64,000 nt of DNA from Helicobacter japonicus (GTDB lineage Bacteria > Campylobacterota > Campylobacteria > Campylobacterales > Helicobacteraceae): contig NZ_JRMQ02000005.1 in NCBI RefSeq assembly GCF_000762845.2, positions 1 to 64,000 of the forward strand. The letters run 5' to 3'. Every line of letters begins with the position of its first letter. Position 1 is the first letter of the stretch. Under the pieces are notes generated by a model that was not told where the DNA came from, did not search any database, and saw only the letters and a program-made list of their open reading frames with translations. The translations under genes and the position numbers were made by a program. Shown here piece by piece: positions 46,249 to 56,240 of this stretch.

Positions 46249-46459
46249 TAGTATAATAATAGGCGATGATATAGAGGTAAAAGTTGTCTCTATTGATAAG
46301 GGCAGTGTGCGATTAGGATTCTCCGCTCCAGAATCTTATGTGATTTTACGTGGAGAGCTTAAAGATGCTATTACTCAAGCAAATAAACAAGCTTCGCAAA
46401 ATGCTGATAAACACTCTCTCAAACAGATTCAATCTTTGTTAAAGGTCAAAGATAAATAG
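46220..46459 (+). CDS. csrA: Carbon storage regulator CsrA
   Basis: 79 aa. Small dimeric mRNA-binding regulator; in Helicobacter and Campylobacter it controls motility and virulence genes by blocking ribosome sites with GGA motifs. MLILSRKQDDSIIIGDDIEV and VRLGFSAPESYVILRGEL are the canonical beta-strands. AGGA lies 6 nt upstream within truB. The gene overlaps truB by 29 bp and abuts ispE, so expression is coupled. Confidence 0.96.
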   Translation: MLILSRKQDDSIIIGDDIEVKVVSIDKGSVRLGFSAPESYVILRGELKDAITQANKQASQNADKHSLKQIQSLLKVKDK

Positions 46460-47272
46460 GTGTGCGAAGTGGTTTTTAGAATCTACCCAAAACTAAATAT
46501 ATTTTTAAAAATCATAGGGTATCAAGACGGATACCATCAGATTAATTCTCGCTTTGTGAAAGCTTATGGGGAGATTTATGATGAAATGGAAATAAAAGCA
46601 CATTCTCACTTTGTGCTCAAGGGCAATTTTAATTGTGCTATGGAGGATAATTTAATATTTAAAGCAAAATGTGCTATGCAGAAGTTTTTAAGCACACAAG
46701 AAAAAAAAGTGCAAGATTTAGAATCTCTTCATATAGAAGTGCAAAAAGCTATTCCTCAAGGTGCAGGACTTGGTGGTGGAAGCGCAAATGCAGGAGTATT
46801 TTTACGAGCTGCGAATGAGTTTTTAGCACTTGGTTTAAAAGAGGGTGAGCTTATGCAAATAGCACAAAGTGTAGGTTCTGATGTGAGTTTTTTTGCAAGT
46901 GGTGCAGCGAGTGCAAATGTGCGTGGGAGAGGTGAAGATATTGAATCTTTTGTAGAATCTCCTTTGAATTATGATATTTATACACCAAATATATTTTGTG
47001 ATACAGCAAAAGTATATCAACACTATGCGGCTGCTATTAAAAGTCAAGGTATTACTTATAGCACACCTACTAATGAGTATTTTAAGCTTACAAGTAAAGA
47101 GTTGCTTGATAGAGGTGAAACAAAAGAAGTAATGAATGATTTGTTTGTGAGTGCGACTTTTATATACCCTATGCTTAAAGATATTGCGCGTGAGCTTGGA
47201 GATAAGTGGTATTTTAGCGGTAGTGGTAGTAGTTTTTTTAAACTTAAGGGCATAAAATGCAGCAAAAAATGA
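46460..47272 (+). CDS. ispE: 4-(cytidine 5'-diphospho)-2-C-methyl-D-erythritol kinase
   Basis: 270 aa, GHMP kinase of the MEP isoprenoid pathway. [20 protein letters not shown] at the N terminus, the ATP-binding [21 protein letters not shown], and the C-terminal FSGSGSSFF. The start is either GTG 46460, directly after the csrA stop, or GTG 46469, which has AGG 8 nt upstream and gives a better length at the N terminus; I give the longer. The stop overlaps smpB by 16 bp. Confidence 0.93.
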   Translation: MCEVVFRIYPKLNIFLKIIGYQDGYHQINSRFVKAYGEIYDEMEIKAHSHFVLKGNFNCAMEDNLIFKAKCAMQKFLSTQEKKVQDLESLHIEVQKAIPQGAGLGGGSANAGVFLRAANEFLALGLKEGELMQIAQSVGSDVSFFASGAASANVRGRGEDIESFVESPLNYDIYTPNIFCDTAKVYQHYAAAIKSQGITYSTPTNEYFKLTSKELLDRGETKEVMNDLFVSATFIYPMLKDIARELGDKWYFSGSGSSFFKLKGIKCSKK

Positions 47273-47724
47273 TTGCTAAAAACAAAAAAGCATATTTTGA
47301 TTATGAGATTCTACAAACCTTAGAGAGCGGCATTGTTTTAGTTGGTAGTGAAGTGAAAAGTATCCGTGCAGGACGTGTGAATCTTAAAGATAGCTTTGTG
47401 AAAATCATCAAGGGCGAAGCATTTTTATTTAATACACATATTTCATTTTTGGAGCATACTTATACATATTTTAAACCAAATGAACGCGCTCCACGTAAGC
47501 TTTTGCTTCACAGAAAAGAAATTGACAAACTTTTTGGTAGCGTGAGCACGCAGGGTTTAAGTATTGTGCCATTAAACATTTATTGCAATCAAAAAAATAG
47601 AATTAAACTTACCATTGCACTTGTGCGAGGAAAAAAATTACACGATAAACGAGAAAGTATTAAGAAAAAAATGCTTGAACGCGAAGCAAGAGCAAATATG
47701 AAAGATTATGGTAGAAAAATATAG
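47257..47724 (+). CDS. smpB: tmRNA-binding protein SmpB
   Basis: 155 aa. Binds tmRNA and brings it to stalled ribosomes. [30 protein letters not shown] and [19 protein letters not shown] are the family core, and the basic tail [20 protein letters not shown] is expected. AAGGG is 6 nt before the first ATG (47257); H. pylori homologues start near the Met at codon 5. tmRNA itself is not in this window. Stop at 47722-47724. Confidence 0.95.
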   Translation: MQQKMIAKNKKAYFDYEILQTLESGIVLVGSEVKSIRAGRVNLKDSFVKIIKGEAFLFNTHISFLEHTYTYFKPNERAPRKLLLHRKEIDKLFGSVSTQGLSIVPLNIYCNQKNRIKLTIALVRGKKLHDKRESIKKKMLEREARANMKDYGRKI

Positions 47725-47734
47725 GAGTGGTTTT

Positions 47735-48187
47735 GTGAGGGAAGTTGTCGATTATGGTGTGCTTGGATTTTTACTCTTTTTGAGTATAGTAGTGCTTGGT
47801 GTGGCATTTGAGCGTTTGTGGGTGTATCATAAAATTGATGTATCACGTTTTGATGATAAAAGAATCTTGGAGCTGTTGCTTCATAAGCGGCTTACTCTTA
47901 TTGCAACTATTGGCTCAAATGCACCATACATAGGACTTTTAGGAACGGTTTTTGGGATTATGGTAACTTTTGTGGAAATTGGCTCAAATGCACTTATTGA
48001 TACTCAAAGCATTATGGTGGGGCTTTCCCTTGCACTTAAGGCAACGGCGGCTGGATTGATTGTGGCGATTCCCTCTATTGTATTTTATAATTTTTTATTG
48101 CGTAAAACAGAGGTTATCCTTGCACTTTGGGATATTGCACATAATCCCCCGCCAAAGACTAAAATAACAACAAGGTATGATGTGTGA
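47735..48187 (+). CDS. exbB: ExbB/TolQ-type proton-channel protein
   Basis: 150 aa, three transmembrane helices. LGFLLFLSIVVLGVAFERLWVY, then IGSNAPYIGLLGTVFGIMVTF and ALKATAAGLIVAIPSIVFYNF form the conserved pore region of ExbB. It forms the pentameric motor that energises TonB. I start at GTG 47735 with AGGAG 7 nt upstream; the frame reaches an ATG at 47708 inside smpB but that start has no ribosome site. It overlaps exbD by 4 bp. No tonB is adjacent. Confidence 0.93.
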   Translation: MREVVDYGVLGFLLFLSIVVLGVAFERLWVYHKIDVSRFDDKRILELLLHKRLTLIATIGSNAPYIGLLGTVFGIMVTFVEIGSNALIDTQSIMVGLSLALKATAAGLIVAIPSIVFYNFLLRKTEVILALWDIAHNPPPKTKITTRYDV

Positions 48188-48564
48188 AAAAAATAGATTC
48201 TCTTAATCTTATTCCTTTTATTGATATTATGCTTGTATTGCTTGTCATTGTGCTCACAAGTGCTTCATTTGTTGTGCGTTCATATATACAAGTTGATGTG
48301 CCTCGCCTTGAAGATACACAGGGGCAAAGCACGCACAAAAAAGAATCTCATACTATTACTATTGATAAGCAAGGACATTTTTTTCTCGATAATAAACCTT
48401 TGTCTCTCAATGAATTAAAGGCACAAGTGGGGCAGTTTGATAAAAATACACAGGTGATTATTTATAGCGATAGGCAAAGCAATTTGGAGTTTTTTCTCGA
48501 AGTTACCACAATGCTACGCGACAAAGGTATTGATGATGTATATGTTAGCACAGAGCATAAATAG
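48184..48564 (+). CDS. exbD: ExbD/TolR-type protein
   Basis: 126 aa. One N-terminal helix LNLIPFIDIMLVLLVIVLTS with the proton-carrying Asp14, then a periplasmic domain (VDVPRLEDTQGQS, ITIDKQGHFFLDNKPLSLNEL, VIIYSDRQSNLEFFLEV). Works with ExbB to drive TonB-dependent uptake. GTG start. In H. pylori the next gene is rpmH; here a ZorA/ZorB-like pair comes first. Confidence 0.94.
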   Translation: MKKIDSLNLIPFIDIMLVLLVIVLTSASFVVRSYIQVDVPRLEDTQGQSTHKKESHTITIDKQGHFFLDNKPLSLNELKAQVGQFDKNTQVIIYSDRQSNLEFFLEVTTMLRDKGIDDVYVSTEHK

Positions 48565-48586
48565 TATCTAATACAAGGAGGGTTAT

Positions 48587-50494
48587 ATGCAAGAAATTAT
48601 TTGGCTTCTCAATATTTGTTTTACGATTTTAATGGTGGGTTTATTTGTATGGGATTTTAAGACCTTTGGTGAGCCTACACACAAGGATTTTAAGGCAGTT
48701 ATTATGAGCACAGGGGTGCTTGGGACATTTGTGGGTATCTTTATAGGACTTATGGGTTTTGATACCCTTGCTTTACAAGATTCTGTGCCTCTTCTTCTTG
48801 ATGGGCTAAAAACAGCATTCTATACTTCTATTGTGGGTATGGGATTAGCGATTGCTCTTTCTATTATCCAGAGGGCAAAAGGTATAAAAAGTGCGCAAGA
48901 TATGAATATGGACTATGTTGTAACACAAATGGGACATCTTGACCATCTTAGGGGACTTGTAGAGATTAATAATAAGATTAAAGACCTGCCTAGTATAGAG
49001 GATATGCATATGATGAATGCAGATACAAATGCTCTTTTACACAAGATAGATTCTTCATTGCAGGCGACAATTACACAGCTTGCTTCAGGAGCTTCTAAGG
49101 AGCTCATCGGTGCATTAGAGCTTGTTATTCGTGATTTTAATCACAACTTACAGAATCAATTTGGTGAGAATTTTAAGGAGCTGAACAACGCAGTAGGACG
49201 ACTTCTTTCTTGGCAGGAAAATTACAAGCAAAGTATAGAGCAAACACAGGATTTGCTTACTCAAGCAAACAAAATGATGACAGATAGTGCAAATGCGATG
49301 AATAATACACAAGCAACTTTAGAATCTGTGGTCGCACAAAATACAAGTGCAATGGAATTTTATGCACAAACTTTAAAACTTATAGAGGATATGCAAAATA
49401 AAGGTGAAATCTTGAATGCCAAACTTCAAGAAGTAGCTACATTAGGCGCACACGCACAGCAATGCCTTCAGAATATGGATAGTTTCTTTACAAAAGCCAC
49501 ACAGAATCTTGATGCATTAGAAGATAGCACAAATAAACATATTGATGAGCTAAAAGGGCAGGTTAGCACTTATTTTACACAGCTAGATTCATATGCGGAG
49601 CAAAATATGGAGCGTTTGGAGAAGTTCATAGAGCATAGCTCAAATGTAGCACAAGATAATATTAGCACAATACTTGAAACTCATAGTGCAGGATTTAGCT
49701 CACAATGCAATAAGTTTGCAGAACAAAGTAAAGGATTCTTTGAAGAGATTGTAAATAGTGCAAATACACATCTTGTAGATTTGAGCAAACTTTTGGAACA
49801 AAATATTACACAAAATACAGAGCTAAATGATAATAATGCTCAAGAGTTTGCGCGTTTAAGGGAGTATATTGCCAAGAATCATAGCGCAATCGTGCAAAGT
49901 TTAGAATCTAGCCTTACTTATGTAAATTCACATAATGAGGTAATTATGCAAGATATGGTAAAAGGTTTAAAAGAAATGCAAGAGCAATATCTTGTGCTTA
50001 TGCAAAACAATATGGATAGCACATTAAATAAAGAGCAAGAGATGATAAAGGTGAGGCTAGAAAGTTTAGGTGAGCTTAGCGCAAAAAGTGATGCTTATGT
50101 CAATGCTCAATATGAGCAAGTAAGCGGATTTGTTAAAAAACTTGCAACCGAATATTTAAAAATTATACAAAAACTCACCAAGGATTCAGTAGCAGTTCCA
50201 AAAGATATGGGTGTGCAGGTAGTAAAAGACTTTGGCACACTGCAGCATAATCTCCTTTCACATTTGGGAAATCTCAACGCACAGATTCAACATAATAGTA
50301 TGCAGCTTATTGAGCTTTATCGCAATGTGCAAAATACTATAAATGAAAATATAGAGGGCAATAAATCCTTGCAAAAAGAGATTAAGGGCACATTTGATAC
50401 ATTAGATACGCAAATGAGTGCAAGTATGGAGAATTTCAAGGAGAATTATGAGTGGTTTTTACGCCGTGTGCGTGAGATTATTGGCTCAAGATAG
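48587..50494 (+). CDS. ZorA-like MotA/TolQ/ExbB motor protein with long coiled-coil tail
   Basis: 635 aa. N-terminal membrane part with three helices (about 5-23, 38-58, 75-94). VIMSTGVLGTFVGIFIGLMG (38-57) and SVPLLLDGLKTAFYTSIVGM (66-85) are the pore motifs of the ExbB/MotA family and are closest to ZorA of the Zorya anti-phage system as I know it. From about residue 110 to 620 the protein is almost entirely amphipathic helix with heptad-like repeats and no cysteine-rich or enzymatic domain: a long cytoplasmic tail like that of ZorA. It is followed 19 bp later by a ZorB-like partner. ZorC, ZorD and ZorE are absent. AAGGAGGG precedes the ATG. Function inferred as an ion-driven motor of unknown output. 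Confidence 0.75.
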   Translation: MQEIIWLLNICFTILMVGLFVWDFKTFGEPTHKDFKAVIMSTGVLGTFVGIFIGLMGFDTLALQDSVPLLLDGLKTAFYTSIVGMGLAIALSIIQRAKGIKSAQDMNMDYVVTQMGHLDHLRGLVEINNKIKDLPSIEDMHMMNADTNALLHKIDSSLQATITQLASGASKELIGALELVIRDFNHNLQNQFGENFKELNNAVGRLLSWQENYKQSIEQTQDLLTQANKMMTDSANAMNNTQATLESVVAQNTSAMEFYAQTLKLIEDMQNKGEILNAKLQEVATLGAHAQQCLQNMDSFFTKATQNLDALEDSTNKHIDELKGQVSTYFTQLDSYAEQNMERLEKFIEHSSNVAQDNISTILETHSAGFSSQCNKFAEQSKGFFEEIVNSANTHLVDLSKLLEQNITQNTELNDNNAQEFARLREYIAKNHSAIVQSLESSLTYVNSHNEVIMQDMVKGLKEMQEQYLVLMQNNMDSTLNKEQEMIKVRLESLGELSAKSDAYVNAQYEQVSGFVKKLATEYLKIIQKLTKDSVAVPKDMGVQVVKDFGTLQHNLLSHLGNLNAQIQHNSMQLIELYRNVQNTINENIEGNKSLQKEIKGTFDTLDTQMSASMENFKENYEWFLRRVREIIGSR

Positions 50495-50513
50495 AATGAA
50501 AAGGGTATAAACT

Positions 50514-51230
50514 ATGAAGTATAATCAATGGATTAGTATTTCTGATATGATGGCTGGTATTATGATGATTTTTTTGCTTATCACAGTGTCTTTTATGTTA
50601 ATTACGCAAAAAGCACAAGAAGATTTACGAGTCCAAAATCAAAAACTCTTAGAAATTAATGAGGCGATGAGTAGCATTGCAAAAGATTATTCTGATTTGC
50701 GTCAAGAATTGTATGAAGCACTATTGAAGGAATTTGGTAAGGATTTGAAGGTGTGGGACGCATCTATTGATGAAGACAATACAATTCGGTTTAACGAACC
50801 TGAAGTGCTTTTTGATATAGGAGCAAAGCAAGTCAAAAAACGTTTTAAGGATATTTTAGATGATTTTTTTCCGAGATATGTGAAGATTTTAGCTTTAGAG
50901 AAATTTCAAAATAGTATTGAGGAGATTCGTATTGAGGGACATACTTCGCAAGTTTGGTTTGCAGCAAATACACTTGAAGAGCGTTATCTTGGTAATGCTG
51001 AACTCTCGCAAGCTAGAGCATTAGAAGTATTAAAGTATTGTTTTAATCTTAAAAGTATTAATTCTTACAAAGAATGGCTGGTTAAGGTATTTCGTGCTAA
51101 TGGTTTATCTTTTGCCAAACCACTTGAGGATGATGATAAATCAAGACGAGTGGAGTTTAGAGTGATTACAAAAGCAAATAAAGATTTGCTTAAAATCCTT
51201 GATATTAGTAAAGATTTTGAGTTAAAATAA
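50514..51230 (+). CDS. ZorB-like MotB/OmpA-domain motor protein
   Basis: 238 aa. Near the N terminus WISISDMMAGIMMIFLLITV (6-25) starts a single helix with an Asp (D11) at its cytoplasmic edge, the position of the ion-binding Asp of ZorB, MotB and ExbD. A linker (about 35-90, coiled) leads to an OmpA-like peptidoglycan-binding domain: IRIEGHTS (138-145), NAELSQARALEVLKY (161-175) and SRRVEFRVI (about 215-223). The 19-bp gap to the ZorA-like gene shows they form a pair (motor and stator rod). The C terminus is complete. Confidence 0.75.
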   Translation: MKYNQWISISDMMAGIMMIFLLITVSFMLITQKAQEDLRVQNQKLLEINEAMSSIAKDYSDLRQELYEALLKEFGKDLKVWDASIDEDNTIRFNEPEVLFDIGAKQVKKRFKDILDDFFPRYVKILALEKFQNSIEEIRIEGHTSQVWFAANTLEERYLGNAELSQARALEVLKYCFNLKSINSYKEWLVKVFRANGLSFAKPLEDDDKSRRVEFRVITKANKDLLKILDISKDFELK

Positions 51231-51297
51231 CCTATTTTTAAGTATAAAATAGGCATAATCCCCCACTTTACTTTAATCCTAATTTTAAGGCTAAAAT

Positions 51298-51432
51298 ATG
51301 AAAAGAACCTATCAACCTCACAATACACCAAAAAAACGCACACACGGCTTTCGTGCAAGAATGAAAACAAAAAATGGTCGCCGTGTAATCAATGCAAGGA
51401 GAGCAAAAGGTCGTAAAAGACTTTCTGTGTAG
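51298..51432 (+). CDS. rpmH: 50S ribosomal protein L34
   Basis: 44 aa, complete: [18 protein letters not shown] at the start, then [18 protein letters not shown] at the end. Almost every residue follows the family pattern. TTAAGG lies 8 nt before the ATG. It starts the rpmH-rnpA-yidD-yidC-jag-mnmE block found in many bacteria. Confidence 0.98.
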   Translation: MKRTYQPHNTPKKRTHGFRARMKTKNGRRVINARRAKGRKRLSV

Positions 51433-51444
51433 GAATTATCTTAG

Positions 51445-51837
51445 ATGAGGTTAGATTCTCTTAAAACAAAGGCAGAATTTGACTTTATCTACAAGAATGC
51501 AAAGAAATTTTTTCATAAATATTTTGTGCTTTATGTGTTGAGAATCTCTCATTATCACTCTCATCACCCTAAAGAAAAAAAAATCCTACACACACTTCAA
51601 TCTCATCAAGTAGCACTTCATATTGGTTTTAGTATTTCTCGCAAAATTGGCAAGGCAAATAAACGCAATTTATTAAGAAGACGCGTTAAAGCGATTATGT
51701 ATGAAAACCGCATAAAATATGAGGGGCTTGTGTGCGTTTTTGTCGCAAAAGAAGGTGTTACTTGTATTGATTTTGCGACTTTAAAGAAGGATTTACTTTT
51801 TGCTCTTGATAAAACACAAGAGATTATCAATTCCTAA
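51445..51837 (+). CDS. rnpA: Ribonuclease P protein component
   Basis: 130 aa, basic. Protein subunit of RNase P, which matures tRNA 5' ends. The signature is HIGFSISRKIGKANKRNLLRRRVKAIM (about 53-80), with RLDSLKTKAEFDFIYKNAKKF before it. There is an uncommon His-rich insertion (HYHSHHPKEKK, about 37-47). It is 12 bp after rpmH and 19 bp before yidD. Confidence 0.95.
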   Translation: MRLDSLKTKAEFDFIYKNAKKFFHKYFVLYVLRISHYHSHHPKEKKILHTLQSHQVALHIGFSISRKIGKANKRNLLRRRVKAIMYENRIKYEGLVCVFVAKEGVTCIDFATLKKDLLFALDKTQEIINS

Positions 51838-51856
51838 TTAAGGTAGAAAATTTTAG

Positions 51857-52222
51857 ATGTATAGAGTGCGTTGGATTTGTATTCTTTGTGTGAGATTTTA
51901 TCAAAAGTATTTTTCTCCCCTCACAATAGGTGCTTGTCGTTATTATCCAAGCTGTTCTGAATACACTTTGTGGCTTTTAATGTTTGATAATCCTTTTTAT
52001 GCTTTAGGTAAATCTTTTATGAGGATTTTGCGTTGTAATCAGCTTTTTGCAGGAGGTATTGCTTATCCCCAAGCAAAGATTCTGTTTAAAAATATTGTGT
52101 TTGTCCCCAAAAAGGTAAAATATTGGTTTGTCCCCACTACAAATACAAGTTTTTTAGATATAATAAATGCTTTTAATCAAACTTACATTGTGCGAGTTTA
52201 TATTATTAAATCACTTTTTTAA
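51857..52222 (+). CDS. yidD: Membrane protein insertion efficiency factor YidD
   Basis: 121 aa. Small membrane-associated protein that helps Yid[24 protein letters not shown] is the conserved core with three cysteines, followed by hydrophobic [20 protein letters not shown]. It has an extended C terminus (about 90-121) compared with the usual 70-85 aa. It ends 10 bp before the yidC ATG. Confidence 0.92.
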   Translation: MYRVRWICILCVRFYQKYFSPLTIGACRYYPSCSEYTLWLLMFDNPFYALGKSFMRILRCNQLFAGGIAYPQAKILFKNIVFVPKKVKYWFVPTTNTSFLDIINAFNQTYIVRVYIIKSLF

Positions 52223-52232
52223 AGGTAAAATT

Positions 52233-54038
52233 ATGTATCGTCCAAATGAACAAGATAATGGTATATCACTTTCGCGTGTGCTTCTCGCAGTTGGTTTATC
52301 TATTGCATTTTTTGCTGTTTATGCATATTTTTTTCCACAAAAACCTACACAAACTCCTACAAAAACAGAGATAAATGCTTCAAATGATGCAAAAACAGAT
52401 GCTAATACCCAAGATATATCATCTCCTTCCTTTCCCTCATCGCAGATTCCTCATCAATCTTCAGTAGAATCTGCACAGGCTATACAATCTCCTATAACAA
52501 ATAATCCACAATCTCTTAAGCAGACAATCATTGCACATATTCAATCAGAACATTTTGACATTGAAATTGATGCGCTAGGGAGGATTAAGCAGGTTTATCT
52601 CAAAGATGAGCAATTCACTCGCGGTGAGCAAAAAAGTCTTTTTGGTATGGTTGGTGAAGTTTTAGGATTCAAATCATCTCATAGAGAGACATTAGAAAAA
52701 CTTCCTTTATTTGATGAAAATGGTTTGCATACAATGGAAGTGCGCTTTAGCGATTCTAGTCTTAACCAAAAAGCTTTTAATACACCATATACGACCAATA
52801 TAAAGCATATCACTTTAGAGAATGCTCCTATTGAGATTATTCTTACACAGAATCTTGATGATGTTGTGCTAACAAAATATCTCACTATTCACCCTAATCT
52901 TGCCTATGATGTGCGCATAGAGATTAATCAGCCTCATATAGAATATTTTGTAAGCAATGGTATGCGCCCGACTGCTGACCCTGATACTTATGCGTTTAGA
53001 GGTGTAATAACTCGCAATACTCTAGATTCTGTTTTGACAAAAATTGAAGATGGAGATGCAAGTAGCGATTATCTTGCTAAAACCGCACTTGATGTGCGTC
53101 ATTCGAGCTTTGTAGCAAGTGTGGATAGATATTATGCGAGTTTATTTTTTACAGATAACCCACAAGGTTTGTATGTAGTAGTAAGTGGAGATAATGCACA
53201 TAATCCTATGCCCTATGTGCGTTTTGAAGGTAATGCAAGTTTTGCTGGGTATATAGGACCAAAAATTTATAAAGAACTTCAAAGTATTGATGAGACACTT
53301 ACTGATGTCGTGGAATATGGACGCATTACATTTTTTGCTAAACCACTTTTTGTCTTACTTGAGTATCTTTATGATTTATGTGGAAATTGGGGTTGGGCGA
53401 TTGTGCTATTGACACTTATTGTGCGTATTGTGTTATATCCTCTCACTTATCGGGGTATGATGTCAATGCAAAAACTTAAGGATTTAGCTCCTAAGATGAA
53501 AGACTTGCAAATGCGTTATAAAGATGACCCACAAAAACTTCAAATACATATGATGGATTTGTATAAAAAACACGGCGCAAACCCACTCGGGGGCTGTTTG
53601 CCTTTACTCTTACAAATTCCTGTATTTTTTGCAATTTATCGTGTGTTACACAATGCTGTAGAACTTAAGAGTTCGGCTTGGATTCTATGGATTAATGATT
53701 TGTCTGCAATTGATCCTTATTTTGTGTTACCTGTGCTTATGGGGGCAAGTATGTATCTCTCTCAAAAACTTACACCTTCAAATTTTACAGACCCTATGCA
53801 AGAGAAAATCTTTAAAATGTTGCCTATTATTTTTACGATATTTTTCATTATTTTTCCATTCCCAGCAGGGCTTGTGCTATATTGGACGATTAATAATGTA
53901 TTTTCTATTATCCAGCAAATCCTTTTAAATAAGGTTATGGAGTCACGTAAGGCAAAAGAGATTGCAGAACATCATAATGACCATCATCATAATGAAAAGC
54001 ATACAAATAAGAACACAAATAAAAAAGGAATAAAATGA
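52233..54038 (+). CDS. yidC: Membrane protein insertase YidC
   Basis: 601 aa, Gram-negative form. One N-terminal helix (about 11-30), a low-complexity Ser/Pro/Gln/Thr linker (about 36-95), a periplasmic beta-sandwich, then five C-terminal helices containing [24 protein letters not shown] and the conserved Arg in the hydrophilic groove. Inserts inner-membrane proteins alone or with Sec. I use ATG 52233 (AAAGG 7 nt upstream); the frame reaches 52167 inside yidD. The tail is His-rich ([11 protein letters not shown]). ATGA-type overlap with jag. Confidence 0.96.
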   Translation: MYRPNEQDNGISLSRVLLAVGLSIAFFAVYAYFFPQKPTQTPTKTEINASNDAKTDANTQDISSPSFPSSQIPHQSSVESAQAIQSPITNNPQSLKQTIIAHIQSEHFDIEIDALGRIKQVYLKDEQFTRGEQKSLFGMVGEVLGFKSSHRETLEKLPLFDENGLHTMEVRFSDSSLNQKAFNTPYTTNIKHITLENAPIEIILTQNLDDVVLTKYLTIHPNLAYDVRIEINQPHIEYFVSNGMRPTADPDTYAFRGVITRNTLDSVLTKIEDGDASSDYLAKTALDVRHSSFVASVDRYYASLFFTDNPQGLYVVVSGDNAHNPMPYVRFEGNASFAGYIGPKIYKELQSIDETLTDVVEYGRITFFAKPLFVLLEYLYDLCGNWGWAIVLLTLIVRIVLYPLTYRGMMSMQKLKDLAPKMKDLQMRYKDDPQKLQIHMMDLYKKHGANPLGGCLPLLLQIPVFFAIYRVLHNAVELKSSAWILWINDLSAIDPYFVLPVLMGASMYLSQKLTPSNFTDPMQEKIFKMLPIIFTIFFIIFPFPAGLVLYWTINNVFSIIQQILLNKVMESRKAKEIAEHHNDHHHNEKHTNKNTNKKGIK

Positions 54039-54877
54039 AAAAAATTGAAGAAAAGACTTTAGAAGCAGCCCTTATCAAGGCGTCAATAGAGCTTGGTTGT
54101 TCAGTTGCTGATTTAGAATATGAAATTGTGCAAAATCCTAGTAATGGTTTTTTGAATCTAGGCAAAAAAAATGCAATTATCATTGTAGATACAAAAACTA
54201 AAGAAGCAAATACCAAGGCACTAAAAGCAGAATATACAAAATCTTTAGAATCTATAGAATATAAAGAGCCAAAATACCACCAAGAGCACATTGAAGAGAA
54301 AAAAGAATCTCCTAGAGATTTTTCAAAAACTCTAAACTATGAATCATATACACAAGATTTTTCACAAGATATTTGGGGCAAACAAGAAATCTTTGTGCAA
54401 AGTGATGAGCATCAAGATGATGAGGCGAATGTAGCACAAATTTGTGCAGAAATTAAAGAGCTTTTTGCAATGCTTCCTTTTGAAATTGATAAATTTGATG
54501 TGTTTTTAGGAGAGGATAATGAGCTTTCTGTCTATATTGATGGACGCGATTGTGCGTTGCTTATTGGCGAGAGAGGTTATCGTTACAAAGCACTTTCTTA
54601 CTTACTTTTTAATTGGATTAACCCAAAATATGGCTACACATTACGCTTAGAAATTGCAGAATTTTTGAAAAATCAAGAAGAAATGATTGATGTATATTTG
54701 AAAGATATTGTGCGACTTGTCAAGGCAAATGGCAAGGCACAAACAAAAACGCTTGAAGGGATTTTGGTCTATATTGCGCTTAATAAATTGCGTGATATAT
54801 TCCCTGATAAATATGTATCTTTGCGACAAACTGAGGCTGATGAAAAATATATCATCATCAATGAGTTTAGACGATAG
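54035..54877 (+). CDS. jag: Jag/KhpB-type RNA-binding protein
   Basis: 280 aa. N-terminal Jag_N domain ([20 protein letters not shown] and [13 protein letters not shown]), a Glu-rich linker (about 75-125), a KH domain and an R3H-like C-terminal part ([19 protein letters not shown] at the end). Such proteins bind RNA and link cell-wall synthesis and division. Overlap of 4 bp with yidC and 38 bp with mnmE shows one operon. Confidence 0.9.
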   Translation: MKKIEEKTLEAALIKASIELGCSVADLEYEIVQNPSNGFLNLGKKNAIIIVDTKTKEANTKALKAEYTKSLESIEYKEPKYHQEHIEEKKESPRDFSKTLNYESYTQDFSQDIWGKQEIFVQSDEHQDDEANVAQICAEIKELFAMLPFEIDKFDVFLGEDNELSVYIDGRDCALLIGERGYRYKALSYLLFNWINPKYGYTLRLEIAEFLKNQEEMIDVYLKDIVRLVKANGKAQTKTLEGILVYIALNKLRDIFPDKYVSLRQTEADEKYIIINEFRR

Positions 54878-56240
54878 CACAATCGTTGCTATTGCTACAC
54901 CTGTAGGTGTTGGAGCAATTAGTATTGTGCGATTAAGTGGAAAAAGTGCGTATAGTATTGCTCTACGCTTGACTCACAGAGAGGAACTTAAGCCTAGATA
55001 TGCGCATTTATGTCATATTTATGATATACAAGAAACAATCCTTGATGAAGCCATAGTGTTGTATTTTCCTGCACCACATAGTTATACAACACAAGATGTA
55101 TGTGAGGTGCAATGCCACGGAGGATTCGTGAGTGCTAGGGCGATTGTTGAATTATGCATCGCATTAGGGGCAAGGATAGCTCACGCAGGAGAATTTACTA
55201 AACGCGCTTTTTTGGGCGGACGACTTGATTTGTCTCAAGCACAGGCTATAGCAGGACTTATCACCTCTCAAAGTATAGAATCAAACAAAATTCTAATGCG
55301 CCAGCTTAAGGGTGATGTGGGTGTTTTTGTAAATCGCATACGAGAATCTTTACTTGAGATTCTTGCTTTTGCTGAAGTTAATATTGATTATAGCGAAGAG
55401 ATTGATGAAGATTATAGAGATGAGATGTTCAAGCGTTTAGGTAATATAAAAGATGAGTTAAGTCGTGTCTATGAATCTTCTCTCTCACGCTCTGCTTTGC
55501 TTGAAGGCTATACATTAAGTATTGTAGGAAAGCCAAATGTAGGTAAAAGTTCTTTGCTGAATGCGCTTTTAATGTATGAGCGTGCCATTGTAAGCAATGT
55601 AGAGGGGACAACGCGCGATACGATAGAAGAGAATTTGCATATTAATGGTGCTTTGGTGCGTCTAGTTGATACGGCTGGTATTAGGCAGAGTGATAATGAG
55701 ATTGAGCGTATAGGAATTACCAAAACAAAAGAGGCATTGCAACGAAGCGATATAATCCTTGCTCTTTTTGACGCTTCTCAACCATTTGATGAAAAAGATA
55801 AAGAAGTGCTTGATATGCTCCACACTTGCAATGATAAGCATATTTTGATTATTTTTAATAAAACTGATTTGCCATTGCTTTGCGATGAGGAGTATTTAAA
55901 AGATTTTTTTGCTACACATAGTAAAGCTTTGCTTCCTTATCCTTTGCATATAAGCATACAAAATAATGGCGCACAAAAGGTGAGAGAATCTTTGCAAGAG
56001 ATTGTTCATACACAAGTTGGCGATGAAAGTCTTGTCCTCACTTCTACTCACGCACTTGAGTGTATGAGTAGCGCGTTAGATTCTCTATGCAAATCTTATG
56101 TAGTGCTTGAAAGTGGTGAGATTGAACTCTTTGCATATTGTATTCGTGATACACTAGATTTTATAAGTCGTATTACGCACCCTTATGAAAGCACAGAGCT
56201 TCTTGATAAGCTTTTTGGCACATTTTGTCTAGGAAAATGA
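54840..56240 (+). CDS. mnmE: tRNA modification GTPase MnmE
   Basis: 466 aa. With MnmG it adds the carboxymethylaminomethyl group at wobble U34. N-terminal tetrahydrofolate-binding domain ([30 protein letters not shown]), helical domain, and an embedded GTPase: [35 protein letters not shown] and FNKTDL; the C-terminal FCLGK holds the catalytic Cys. The start at 54840 (MKNISSS) is chosen because H. pylori MnmE starts MKNTSSS; ATG 54861 is an alternative. It overlaps jag. Confidence 0.95.
   Translation: MKNISSSMSLDDSTIVAIATPVGVGAISIVRLSGKSAYSIALRLTHREELKPRYAHLCHIYDIQETILDEAIVLYFPAPHSYTTQDVCEVQCHGGFVSARAIVELCIALGARIAHAGEFTKRAFLGGRLDLSQAQAIAGLITSQSIESNKILMRQLKGDVGVFVNRIRESLLEILAFAEVNIDYSEEIDEDYRDEMFKRLGNIKDELSRVYESSLSRSALLEGYTLSIVGKPNVGKSSLLNALLMYERAIVSNVEGTTRDTIEENLHINGALVRLVDTAGIRQSDNEIERIGITKTKEALQRSDIILALFDASQPFDEKDKEVLDMLHTCNDKHILIIFNKTDLPLLCDEEYLKDFFATHSKALLPYPLHISIQNNGAQKVRESLQEIVHTQVGDESLVLTSTHALECMSSALDSLCKSYVVLESGEIELFAYCIRDTLDFISRITHPYESTELLDKLFGTFCLGK

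Noticed and set aside
48587-51230. Complete Zorya defence system
   Set aside because: Only ZorA- and ZorB-like genes are present; rpmH, rnpA and yidD follow, with no ZorC, ZorD, ZorE or other effector, so I do not call it Zorya.
51240-52300. Replication origin next to rpmH-rnpA
   Set aside because: No dnaA or dnaN gene and no cluster of DnaA boxes visible; gaps are short. The rpmH block is not at the origin in Helicobacter.
54708-54839. Longer N terminus of mnmE
   Set aside because: This stretch lies in jag and codes for a sequence not seen in MnmE; the homologue starts at the position of 54840.
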